A DNA stretch of 8,531 nt from Gallionellaceae bacterium UBA6222 (GTDB lineage: Bacteria; Pseudomonadota; Gammaproteobacteria; Burkholderiales; Gallionellaceae). The notes below the pieces were generated by a model. It did not search any database. It was not told the DNA's origin and worked only from the letters and a program-made list of their open reading frames with translations. The stretch spans positions 9,591 through 18,121 of the forward strand of contig DISA01000038.1 of assembly GCA_002421915.1 (NCBI GenBank), given 5' to 3'. This document shows positions 1 to 5,572 of this stretch, piece by piece. Every line of letters starts with the position of its first letter. Position 1 is the first letter of the stretch. Position numbers and translations under genes: made by a program.

Positions 1-127
1 GCAGCAGGATGCAGAAATTGTCCTGTTTTGAGGTGTCGAGCCCGGCCTTGAAGTAACCGGCGTTTTCCCACGCGGGATACCAGCGTGCTTCGATGTCCTT
101 TGGGTCAAAACTTTTGGCGAGTTCCAT
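1..127 (-). CDS. valS: Valyl-tRNA synthetase, N-terminal fragment (runs off the left edge)
   Basis: Only the first 42 codons are present; the gene continues beyond base 1. ValS is the cytoplasmic class I synthetase that charges tRNA-Val with valine. The fragment starts MELAKSFDPKDIEARWY and continues with W-E-N-A-G-Y-F-K and Q-D-N-F-C-I, matching the family opening (E. coli ValS has an equivalent P-Q-D-I-E, W-E-K-Q-G-Y-F-K and S-F-C-I-M-I series just before the PPPNVTG motif). The HIGH and KMSKS motifs lie outside the window. The ATG at 127 is the only reasonable start; no Shine-Dalgarno sequence is obvious in front of it. It lies 68 bp downstream of the small gene that follows holC, and a holC-valS neighbourhood is conserved in many proteobacteria. 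A good promoter sits in that 68-bp gap, so valS is probably transcribed independently as well as by read-through. The identification is firm despite the short fragment. Confidence 0.9.
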   Translation of the reverse strand, partial: MELAKSFDPKDIEARWYPAWENAGYFKAGLDTSKQDNFCILL

Positions 128-162
128 TTTGGTCAGCTTGATGTGCGGCAGAAAAGGCCACG

Positions 163-190
163 ATTATAACAACTCTGTGTGCCGTGCGAA
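163..190 (-). promoter_or_regulatory. Predicted sigma-70 promoter for valS
   Basis: On the minus strand a perfect -10 hexamer TATAAT (163-168) follows a partial -35 TTCGCA (185-190, 4 of 6 consensus bases) with a 16-bp spacer. Transcription would begin near base 156, leaving a leader of about 29 nt before the valS ATG at 127. The position in the only gap between the preceding gene and valS supports the call. It is consensus matching by eye, without experimental evidence. Confidence 0.55.
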
Positions 191-195
191 GGTGA

Positions 196-504
196 CTAGC
201 GGCCAGTCTGATTGAGCGCCGCGCGTATCAACTGCGGTAGCTTATTCTTCATTTCAGTGATGGCTTGTTCGATGGCTTGCCGTTGTGCCGTGGCGAGGTG
301 TTGTTGCAGCTTTTCGGCAAGAACGGTATCGATGTACGCTTCAAACGCGTGCTGCAATTCGGGCAGTTCGGCCGGAGCCGGGGTGGTTGAGGGGGGTGTG
401 ACATCCTGCGCGATGTCGGTGAGCACCGGCAGGTCGTCCATCGTGCCGGGAACGACCTCGGTCAGGAGCGGAATGTCATGTGGCAAGGTTTCAGAACCGG
501 TCAT
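196..504 (-). CDS. Small conserved-type protein between holC and valS (DUF2486-like), function unknown
   Basis: This is a 102-residue soluble protein with no signal peptide or membrane helix. The N-terminal third is proline-rich and probably disordered. It carries the same short motif twice, DIPLLTEVV (residues 10-18) and DLPVLTDIA (24-32), followed by a Pro/Thr/Ala linker (36-48). Residues 49-98 look like one or two amphipathic helices (FEAYIDTVLAEKLQQHL, then a charged Q/E/K-rich stretch). Its ATG lies in the holC stop (ATGA, 4-bp overlap), so translation is probably coupled to holC. From memory, Burkholderia genomes carry a gene called DUF2486 at this exact place with a similar IPVLT-type N-terminus; I could not verify membership. 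The conserved position beside the chi subunit hints at a replication or translation link, but no function can be assigned. The reading frame itself is convincing because of the overlap and the structured composition. Confidence 0.8.
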   Translation of the reverse strand: MTGSETLPHDIPLLTEVVPGTMDDLPVLTDIAQDVTPPSTTPAPAELPELQHAFEAYIDTVLAEKLQQHLATAQRQAIEQAITEMKNKLPQLIRAALNQTGR

Positions 505-926
505 GTATGTAGCTTGGCGAGATCGGTGTGGCCAAGTTCGTAGCCCCGATCGCGGTAATGTTTGAAACGCAAGCGCCCGCGTGCGGCCTCTTCCGCGTCA
601 CAACCAACGATCTCGATCACGCGCTCGAAGCGGCTGAAGAAACTCACACATTCCTCATGCAAACTGATCAGCAATTCGGAGTGGGGGAAACTCTCGTCGC
701 ACCCAATCACCACCGGCATGCCGGCCGCTTCCGCCTCGTGATTGCGGCAGTGCGGGATGAAGGCGGTCGGCGGGTAGTGCCACAGTAATTTATCCAGTTT
801 GTCGGCCAACTCGTCATCCGGCACATGCAGCAGCACGCGCAGCCCGTTCTGCATCGCCTTGTGGCTCAGCTGACAGGCGGTGCGCAGCTTGTCTTCGCTG
901 CCGGTGTAAAAATCTATTTTAGTCAT
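501..926 (-). CDS. holC: DNA polymerase III subunit chi
   Basis: HolC is the chi subunit of the DNA polymerase III clamp-loader complex. With psi (HolD) it joins the clamp loader to single-stranded DNA-binding protein on the lagging strand. The 141-residue product is about the usual size (E. coli 147). It follows the family pattern: an N-terminal strand and helix (FYTGSEDKLRTACQLSHKA, residues 7-25), then RVLLHVPDDE (30-39), a DKLLWHYPPTAFIPH segment (45-59) matching the E. coli D-E-A-L-W-x-x-P-A-E-S-F-V-P-H block, a SELLISLHEE stretch (83-92), and a C-terminal RFKHYRDRGYEL (120-131) matching the family's R-Y-K-A-Y-R-x-A-G-F. The ATG at 926 is the natural start; no clear Shine-Dalgarno sequence is seen. 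The gene lies downstream of pepA on the same strand, separated by 113 bp almost filled by an inverted-repeat element, and its stop overlaps the next gene by 4 bp. Confidence 0.92.
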   Translation of the reverse strand: MTKIDFYTGSEDKLRTACQLSHKAMQNGLRVLLHVPDDELADKLDKLLWHYPPTAFIPHCRNHEAEAAGMPVVIGCDESFPHSELLISLHEECVSFFSRFERVIEIVGCDAEEAARGRLRFKHYRDRGYELGHTDLAKLHT

Positions 927-941
927 GATGAAAAATCATTC

Positions 942-1036
942 AACCACGGATGCACACGGATAAACTCGGACAAGGCAAGCCCCGAATTTCGGGCGCGCGG
1001 TTTCATCTGTCAATATCCGTGTTAGTCCGTGGCTAA
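942..1036. repeat. Imperfect inverted-repeat element (CCACGGAT...ATCCGTGG type) in the pepA-holC gap
   Basis: The left arm 944-962 (CCACGGATGCACACGGATA) and right arm 1014-1032 (TATCCGTGTTAGTCCGTGG) are inverted copies matching at 16 of 19 positions. The 51-bp centre holds a small palindrome, CCCGAATTTCGGG (981-993). Within each arm the word CACGGA or its complement occurs twice. The element occupies nearly all of the 113 bp between pepA and holC and stops 3 bp short of the pepA stop codon. From memory, sequences with these ends are dispersed non-coding repeats in many environmental bacteria, and their translations (for example RVYPCASVV on the minus strand) are a common source of spurious small proteins. 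It could fold as a long hairpin in the pepA-holC transcript. There is no T-run typical of an intrinsic terminator, and no transposase is present. The inverted repeat is directly visible; membership of a dispersed family is from memory. Confidence 0.75.
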
Positions 1037-1039
1037 TTC

Positions 1040-2524
1040 TCATTTGCCTGCGCGGTTGATGAGGTATTGCGTGAGCAGCGGCAACGGACGACCCGTAGCG
1101 CCTTTCTCCTTGCCGGACTTCCACGCGGTGCCGGCGATATCCAAGTGTGCCCAGCGGTAATCCTTGGTGAAACGCGACAGGAAACAGGCGGCAGTGATGG
1201 TGCCGCCGGCGCGGCCGCCGATGTTCTGCATGTCGGCGAAGTTGGAATCCAGCAAAGGTTGGTAGTCGTCCCACAGCGGCAGTTGCCAGGCGCGGTCGTT
1301 GGTTTGCTCGCCAGCGGCAAGCAGTTCAGCGGCAAGCTTGTCGTCATTGCTGAACAGGCCGCTGGCCACATGCCCCAGAGCGATCACGCAGGCACCGGTG
1401 AGCGTGGCAATATCGATCACGGTGTCAGGTTTGAACTTGGCCGAGTAGGTGAGCGCATCACACAAGACGAGGCGACCTTCGGCATCGGTATTAAGTATCT
1501 CGATGGACTGGCCGGACATGCTGGTGACGATATCGCCCGGTTTGGTCGCGGTGCCGCTGGGCAGGTTCTCACTGCTTGGAATGACACCGACCACATTGAG
1601 TTTCAGCCCCATCTCGGCAATGGCCTGCATCGTGCCGAGCACACTGGCTGCGCCGCACATGTCATACTTCATTTCGTCCATTTCGGCGCCCGGTTTGAGC
1701 GAAATGCCGCCGCTATCAAAGGTGATGCCCTTGCCGACCAGCACGACGGGTTTGTGTTTCTTGTCTGCGCCGTGGTACTCGAGGGTGATGAGTTTGGCGG
1801 GTTGTTCACTACCGCGCGTTACGGACAGGAAAGCGCCCATGCCAAGCCTGCGCATATCTTTTTCGTCCAGCACGGTGGCCTTGATCTTTTTATATGCCTT
1901 GGCCAGTGCCAGCGCCTGAGCGGCGAGGTAAGTCGGCGTGCAGATGTTGCCCGGCAAGTTGGCGAGGGTCTTGGTCAGTGCCATGCCGCGTGCGCTGGCG
2001 GCGGTTTGCGCTACCACCTCCTTCATCTGTGCGGTCGGTTTAACCAGGGAAGCAAAGGTGATGTGCTTCAGTTTTGCTGCGTCGGCCGGCTTACTTTTCA
2101 GGCCGTCTGCACGGAAAGCGTGTTCGGAAGCGATGAGTACCGCTTGGCGCAATACCCATGCTGCATCCTGATTCATCTCATCTTCGGTCAGATACAGTGC
2201 AGCTTCTTTGGCCGGTGTACCGTGCAGTGCCTTGAACAGGGCTTGCAGAATCTCGATGCGGGATTTGCCGGTTTGCCCATCTGCTTTGCCCAAGCCGACC
2301 AGTAACACGCGTGCGGCGGGGATGCCGGGCAACTTGTGCAACAGCAGCGTGGTGGCAGACTTGCCGCTCATGTCGCCCTGCGCGACCAGGTCACTCAGGA
2401 CATTTTTGCAGATCTTGTCCAAGGCCTGTGCCGCCTTGGATAGTTTGCCGCCCTCGAACACGCCGACCACCACACAATCGCTCTTCAGTTTTTCCGGGCT
2501 ACCCTGTTTTATGCTAAATTCCAC
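1040..2524 (-). CDS. pepA: Leucyl aminopeptidase (M17 family, cytosol aminopeptidase)
   Basis: PepA removes N-terminal residues, preferring leucine, from peptides in the cytoplasm. It is a hexameric two-metal enzyme; in E. coli it also binds DNA as a regulator and as a Xer recombination accessory protein. The 494-residue product is slightly shorter than E. coli PepA (503). The N-terminal macrodomain-like part spans about 1-160 and the catalytic domain about 170-494. All expected active-site residues are present: K265 and D270 in VGKGITFDSGG, K277 in SLKPG, D288 in MKYDM, and D347, E349, R351 in the signature NTDAEGRL (345-352). Each sits five positions before its E. coli counterpart. The frame is open upstream to 2611, but the GTG at 2524 is the start because GAGGAG lies 6 nt before it (2531-2536) and the protein then begins VEFSIK as in relatives. 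It is divergent from lptF and followed by holC. Confidence 0.96.
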   Translation of the reverse strand: MEFSIKQGSPEKLKSDCVVVGVFEGGKLSKAAQALDKICKNVLSDLVAQGDMSGKSATTLLLHKLPGIPAARVLLVGLGKADGQTGKSRIEILQALFKALHGTPAKEAALYLTEDEMNQDAAWVLRQAVLIASEHAFRADGLKSKPADAAKLKHITFASLVKPTAQMKEVVAQTAASARGMALTKTLANLPGNICTPTYLAAQALALAKAYKKIKATVLDEKDMRRLGMGAFLSVTRGSEQPAKLITLEYHGADKKHKPVVLVGKGITFDSGGISLKPGAEMDEMKYDMCGAASVLGTMQAIAEMGLKLNVVGVIPSSENLPSGTATKPGDIVTSMSGQSIEILNTDAEGRLVLCDALTYSAKFKPDTVIDIATLTGACVIALGHVASGLFSNDDKLAAELLAAGEQTNDRAWQLPLWDDYQPLLDSNFADMQNIGGRAGGTITAACFLSRFTKDYRWAHLDIAGTAWKSGKEKGATGRPLPLLTQYLINRAGK

Positions 2525-2530
2525 GCGACT

Positions 2531-2536
2531 CTCCTC
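2531..2536 (-). promoter_or_regulatory. Shine-Dalgarno site that fixes the pepA GTG start
   Basis: On the minus strand GAGGAG (extended GAGGAGAG, 2529-2536) lies 6 nt upstream of the GTG at 2524. It is one of the strongest ribosome binding sites in the window and settles the pepA start in favour of GTG over the longer open frame that continues to 2611. Confidence 0.8.
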
Positions 2537-2559
2537 AATTGATCTCTGAATCCACCCAG

Positions 2560-3702
2560 ATGCCGGATTATCCGCAATCCACGCCGCAAAAGTCAAAATT
2601 GTCTGGCCCACCCGGAATACGCGGTATTTTTTTCCGCACGCTGATCCGTGAGTTTATCGCCAGCGGACTGCTGGTGTTTTCCATTCTGCTTGGTATCGTG
2701 GTGTTCACCCAGTTGATTCGTTTCCTCGGTGAATCGGTCAGCGGTTTACTGGCGGTGGATGGCATTCTGGTGATGCTGGGTTTCAGTGCCATGAACTACC
2801 TGCCGGTATTGCTTTCAATCAGTTTGTTTCTCTCGGTACTGATCACCCTGTCACGTTGCTATCGCGATAGCGAGATGGTGGTGTGGTTTTCATCCGGTGT
2901 CGGCCTCGTGCGCTGGACGCGCCCGGTACTGGGTTATGCCATTCCGGTTACTCTGGTGATTGCGTTCATGAGTCTGGTGTTGTCACCCTGGGCCTTATCC
3001 AAGGCGGACGAATTCAAGCGCCAACTGGATAGCCGTGACGATGTATCGCACGCCACTCCCGGTGCCTTTCGTGAATCGAAACAGGCGGATCGTGTGTTTT
3101 TTCTTGAGGATGTGGATGCCCGCAGCAAGAAGGTCGGCAACATCTTTGTGCGTTCGGTACAGAACGGCAAAGAAGGCACAATGGTGGCAAAGGAGGGTTA
3201 TCAGGAAACGGCAGAAAACGGCGACCGTTTTCTGGTGCTGTTGAATGGCTCGCGATATGAGGGTATCCCGGGCCAGGCTGATTTCAGAATCTCCCGTTTC
3301 GAACGCTACGCGGTGCGTATCGAACCGGCCGAATTGGGTAAGGCGCAGCCCAACATCAAGGCCTATTCCACGCCCTACCTGTTGCAGCACCCGCACTCCC
3401 TGCATACGGCGGAGTTGCACTGGCGCATCGGATTGCCCCTCAGCGCGCTCATTCTGGCACTGCTTGCCATTCCGCTCAGCTATGTCGATCCGCGTGCGGG
3501 GCGCTCGCTCAATCTGATCACCGCGATGGTGGTCTATATGTTCTACAATAATATGATTAGCGTCACCAATTCCTGGGTGGCATTGAAAAAAATTAGCCCG
3601 TTAACCGGTTTGTGGGGTCTGCATCTGTTTATGCTGCTGGCCTTGGTGCTCTTGTTTCAATACCGTTCCTCGGTAACGCCGTGGTGGAGGTTTAAGCGGT
3701 GA
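2560..3702 (+). CDS. lptF: Lipopolysaccharide export permease LptF
   Basis: LptF is one of two inner-membrane permease subunits of the LptB2FG transporter, which extracts lipopolysaccharide from the inner membrane and passes it to LptC/LptA. With the ATG at 2560 it has 380 residues (family about 350-370). Membrane helices are near 31-55, 69-97 and 122-143. A periplasmic beta-jellyroll domain spans about 148-285, followed by three more helices near 290-309, 318-337 and 349-368. The cytoplasmic coupling segment SEMVVWFSSGVGLVRW (104-119) is where the LptB ATPase docks. The start is uncertain: relatives begin at the position of I-F-F-R-T-L-I-R-E-F (23-32), so about 22 residues are extra. No ATG or GTG lies at the expected place; TTG at 2539 or 2599 are alternatives, and none has a good Shine-Dalgarno sequence. 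It overlaps lptG by 4 bp, as expected for equal expression. Confidence 0.93.
   Translation: MPDYPQSTPQKSKLSGPPGIRGIFFRTLIREFIASGLLVFSILLGIVVFTQLIRFLGESVSGLLAVDGILVMLGFSAMNYLPVLLSISLFLSVLITLSRCYRDSEMVVWFSSGVGLVRWTRPVLGYAIPVTLVIAFMSLVLSPWALSKADEFKRQLDSRDDVSHATPGAFRESKQADRVFFLEDVDARSKKVGNIFVRSVQNGKEGTMVAKEGYQETAENGDRFLVLLNGSRYEGIPGQADFRISRFERYAVRIEPAELGKAQPNIKAYSTPYLLQHPHSLHTAELHWRIGLPLSALILALLAIPLSYVDPRAGRSLNLITAMVVYMFYNNMISVTNSWVALKKISPLTGLWGLHLFMLLALVLLFQYRSSVTPWWRFKR
2567..2596 (-). promoter_or_regulatory. Predicted sigma-70 promoter for pepA
   Basis: On the minus strand TTGACT (2591-2596) and GATAAT (2567-2572) each match 5 of 6 consensus bases and are separated by 18 bp. Transcription would start near 2560, giving a leader of about 35 nt that includes the strong Shine-Dalgarno site. 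The promoter lies inside the 5' part of the open frame used for lptF, which bears on where lptF really starts. Confidence 0.6.
3686..3690 (+). promoter_or_regulatory. Shine-Dalgarno site for the lptG GTG start
   Basis: GGAGG at 3686-3690 lies 8 nt before the GTG at 3699, inside the last codons of lptF. It supports the GTG start and the 4-bp GTGA overlap with lptF. Confidence 0.75.
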
Positions 3703-4775
3703 AACTGCTTGCCCGCTATCTGGCGCGAGAAATCTACTTCAGCATCGGCTTGGTGCTTGCTGCTTTGTTGATGTTGTTCGCCCTGCTCGACCTGATCAAC
3801 CAGCTCAACGAGATGGGACGCGGGGATTACCGGCTGAGTTACGTCATGCTGTTCGTGCTGCTGACTCTGCCCGGCCACATCTACGAGTTGTTCCCGGTTG
3901 CCGTGTTGATCGGGGCAATTTTTGCTCTGGTGCAGCTGGCGGCAAGTTCGGAGCTGACGGTCTATCGCGCTTCCGGCGTGTCATTGCGACAGATGATCGT
4001 CACGTTGCTGGGAATTGGCGCACCCCTGCTCGTGCTTTGTTTTATTTTTGGCGAGTTCATCGCGCCGCCGAGCGAGAAACTGGCACAGCAGATCAAGCTC
4101 AAGGCGCAAAATGCGCAGGTCAATATCAAGGAATTCCGATCCGGAGTGTGGGTTAAGGATGAGGGTAGTTTCATCAATGTCAGAAACGTGCTGCACGACA
4201 CCTCGCTGCTCAATGTGAGCATCTACCAGTTTGATACAAATTACCAACTCCAGAGCATTACCGCAGCCGGGCGCGCCACCTATCAGCGCGAGGGATTCTG
4301 GCAACTGGAGGAAGTAAGGCGAACCCTGTTTTCGGAGCAGGGGACGACCGTCGATGCGCAGCCTCTTGCGGAATGGCGCACCTCACTCAATCCCGACATT
4401 CTGAATGTGCTGATGGTGGTGCCGGAACAGATGTCAGCCTGGAACCTGTACCAATACATCCAGCACCTGGCCGACAACAAGCAAAAAACCGTACGCTACG
4501 ACATCGCGCTCTGGAACAAGCTGGTCTACCCGTTTGCCGTGCTGGTTATGCTGCTGCTGGCGCTGCCGTTCTCTTCCTATCAACGGCGCGAGGGCGGTAT
4601 CGGCGGAAAGATATTCGTCGGAGTGGTGCTGGGTTTGAGCTTCCATTTTATCGGACGCCTGTTCGCCAATCTGGGGACGCTTAATGAATGGCCGGCGGTC
4701 TTCAGTGCTACCGCCATGAGTTGGATATTTTTGAGCCTGGCGTTGATTCTACTGTGGCGTGCTGAACGGCGTTAA
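3699..4775 (+). CDS. lptG: Lipopolysaccharide export permease LptG
   Basis: LptG is the partner permease of LptF in the LptB2FG inner-membrane exporter. The 358-residue product matches the usual length (E. coli 360) and the family start (MKLLARYLAREIYF). Membrane helices lie near residues 12-34, 46-80 and 100-122. The periplasmic jellyroll domain spans about 125-265, with RSGVWVKDEGSFINVRNV (147-164) typical of LptG. C-terminal helices are near 272-292, 303-325 and 333-353. The coupling segment SELTVYRASGVSLRQM (84-99) should contact LptB. The start is a GTG overlapping the lptF TGA (GTGA), with GGAGG 8 nt upstream, so the two permeases are translationally coupled. The gene ends 32 bp before the convergent DUF3106 gene. 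lptB, lptC and lptA are not in the window, as is usual because they sit elsewhere on the chromosome. I see no missing or unusual key feature. Confidence 0.96.
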   Translation: MKLLARYLAREIYFSIGLVLAALLMLFALLDLINQLNEMGRGDYRLSYVMLFVLLTLPGHIYELFPVAVLIGAIFALVQLAASSELTVYRASGVSLRQMIVTLLGIGAPLLVLCFIFGEFIAPPSEKLAQQIKLKAQNAQVNIKEFRSGVWVKDEGSFINVRNVLHDTSLLNVSIYQFDTNYQLQSITAAGRATYQREGFWQLEEVRRTLFSEQGTTVDAQPLAEWRTSLNPDILNVLMVVPEQMSAWNLYQYIQHLADNKQKTVRYDIALWNKLVYPFAVLVMLLLALPFSSYQRREGGIGGKIFVGVVLGLSFHFIGRLFANLGTLNEWPAVFSATAMSWIFLSLALILLWRAERR

Positions 4776-4807
4776 CCCCGGGGATTGGTCACCGTTCCAT
4801 CCGTGGC

Positions 4808-5233
4808 TCAATCCGGCTTTCGGCTTGACTCGTTCCCTCCCGGAGGAGGGGCAGGCTGTGTTTCCTGCTCGCGTACTATTCGTTTCACTGCATCCCGTCT
4901 TTCTGCGGGCACCTTGCTGAAGGCGGTAAATTTCTCCCGTGCCCGGTGGCGCTGTTCCGGGGTCAGCGTCGCCCAGGTCGAAATCTGTTCGCGCAGGCGC
5001 TGCTGTTTGTCGGGCGTAAGTTGCGGATACGCTTTGGCGATACCGACGAAGCTCTTTTGCTCGGCCTTCTCCAGACTGTTCCAGCTTTTGGCTAGCGGTG
5101 CCAGTAATTTTTGCTGCGCCGGTGTGAGGTTATTCCACTTTTCCGCGTGCGACACTACCGGCAGCAATAACAGCAGGCTGCATAATCCCGCAACGTGCCA
5201 GATTTTTTTGGGCTTATTTTGCATTGCAGTCAT
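4808..5233 (-). CDS. Secreted repeat protein of the DUF3106 type, downstream of the sigma factor operon
   Basis: This 141-residue protein has a clear Sec signal peptide: basic MTAMQNKPKK, hydrophobic core about 11-27, and cleavage probably after SHA at residue 30. The mature part is mostly tandem 18-residue units beginning at W33, W51, Y69 and W87, with a degenerate fifth at F105. Their shared pattern is aromatic-x-x-L-T-P-x-Q, then basic and hydrophobic helix positions; the C-terminus (about 125-141) is a Pro/Gly tail. This fits DUF3106 as I remember it. The LTPxQ motif recalls the LTxxQ motif of periplasmic CpxP/Spy-type stress proteins, which suggests but does not prove a sensor or chaperone role. 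The ATG at 5233 directly follows the TGA of the DUF3619 gene; a second in-frame ATG at 5224 is equally possible and leaves the signal peptide intact. It is the last gene of the sigma operon. Function is unknown. Confidence 0.85.
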   Translation of the reverse strand: MTAMQNKPKKIWHVAGLCSLLLLLPVVSHAEKWNNLTPAQQKLLAPLAKSWNSLEKAEQKSFVGIAKAYPQLTPDKQQRLREQISTWATLTPEQRHRAREKFTAFSKVPAERRDAVKRIVREQETQPAPPPGGNESSRKPD

Positions 5234-5572
5234 TCAGTCGACGTACATCCTGACCGGTAAGTCATCAATCAGGATGGCAAGATCAAGCGCGCTGTGGTCG
5301 TGGATGGCGAAATGCTGCCATTGGAAAAGAACGGCGATGAGGATGGCGGCAAACAAAAACGCCACCCCCCATCCCAGCGGGCGGTTGCGTGCCGGTGTCG
5401 ACAGTACCGGCACCAGCTGATGCAGACGGATTTGGAGCGGATTTCGTTGTGCCTGTCGTTGCAATGCGGCCTGCCGTGCGCTGGCAAGACGGGCTTCTAT
5501 AGCCGGCGGCAGTTGGCGCGTCGAGTCATCGAGTAGTGAGGCCAACGCTTCGTGATCTAGTTTGATGCCCAT
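5234..5572 (-). CDS. Small membrane protein of the DUF3619 type, possible anti-sigma factor
   Basis: This is a 112-residue protein. Residues 1-66 are hydrophilic and helical (LDHEALASLLDDSTRQLPPAIEARL, then an R/Q/A-rich stretch). One membrane helix follows at about 67-85, then a short acidic C-terminus ending DDLPVRMYVD. Basic residues before the helix put the N-terminus in the cytoplasm. The DDSTRQLPP...RL and ...DDLP...Y.D features match DUF3619 as I remember it. The frame is open to 5659, but the ATG at 5572 begins at the family start and has AAGGGGG about 10 nt upstream. The gene overlaps the end of the sigma factor gene by 16 bp and abuts the DUF3106 gene (TGA followed at once by ATG). 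A cytoplasmic segment plus one membrane helix, coupled to an ECF-like sigma gene, is the layout of anti-sigma factors, so that role is a reasonable inference. No ASD or zinc-binding H-x3-C-x2-C motif is seen. Confidence 0.87.
   Translation of the reverse strand: MGIKLDHEALASLLDDSTRQLPPAIEARLASARQAALQRQAQRNPLQIRLHQLVPVLSTPARNRPLGWGVAFLFAAILIAVLFQWQHFAIHDHSALDLAILIDDLPVRMYVD

Noticed and set aside
985..1013. Possible holC promoter inside the repeat (perfect TTGACA on the minus strand at 1008-1013)
   Set aside because: At 16-18 bp spacing no acceptable -10 follows (best is GAAATT, 3 of 6), so it is not listed as a promoter.
936..1274. Small proteins read through the inverted repeat on either strand (including one ending RVYPCASVVE)
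   Set aside because: These arise from translating the non-coding repeat plus antisense pepA sequence; products with this ending are a familiar annotation artefact.
1067..2305. Long open frame (412 codons) on the plus strand opposite pepA
   Set aside because: It is wholly antisense to a well-supported pepA with all catalytic residues. Its translation is rich in H, R and G without family features, typical of a codon-bias shadow.
4799..4811. TCCGTGGCTCAAT just after lptG resembles the right end of the 942-1036 repeat
   Set aside because: Only about a dozen bases are shared and no partner arm is present; chance is more likely than a repeat remnant.
4835..4850. CCCTCC/GGAGGG hairpin as an intrinsic terminator
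   Set aside because: The stem is only 6 bp, lies within the DUF3106 coding region and has no T-run on either side.
4785..5420. Plus-strand open frame of 211 codons across the DUF3106 and DUF3619 genes
   Set aside because: Its translation is Cys/Ser/Arg-rich with no recognisable domain, and it opposes two tightly coupled genes with clear protein features.
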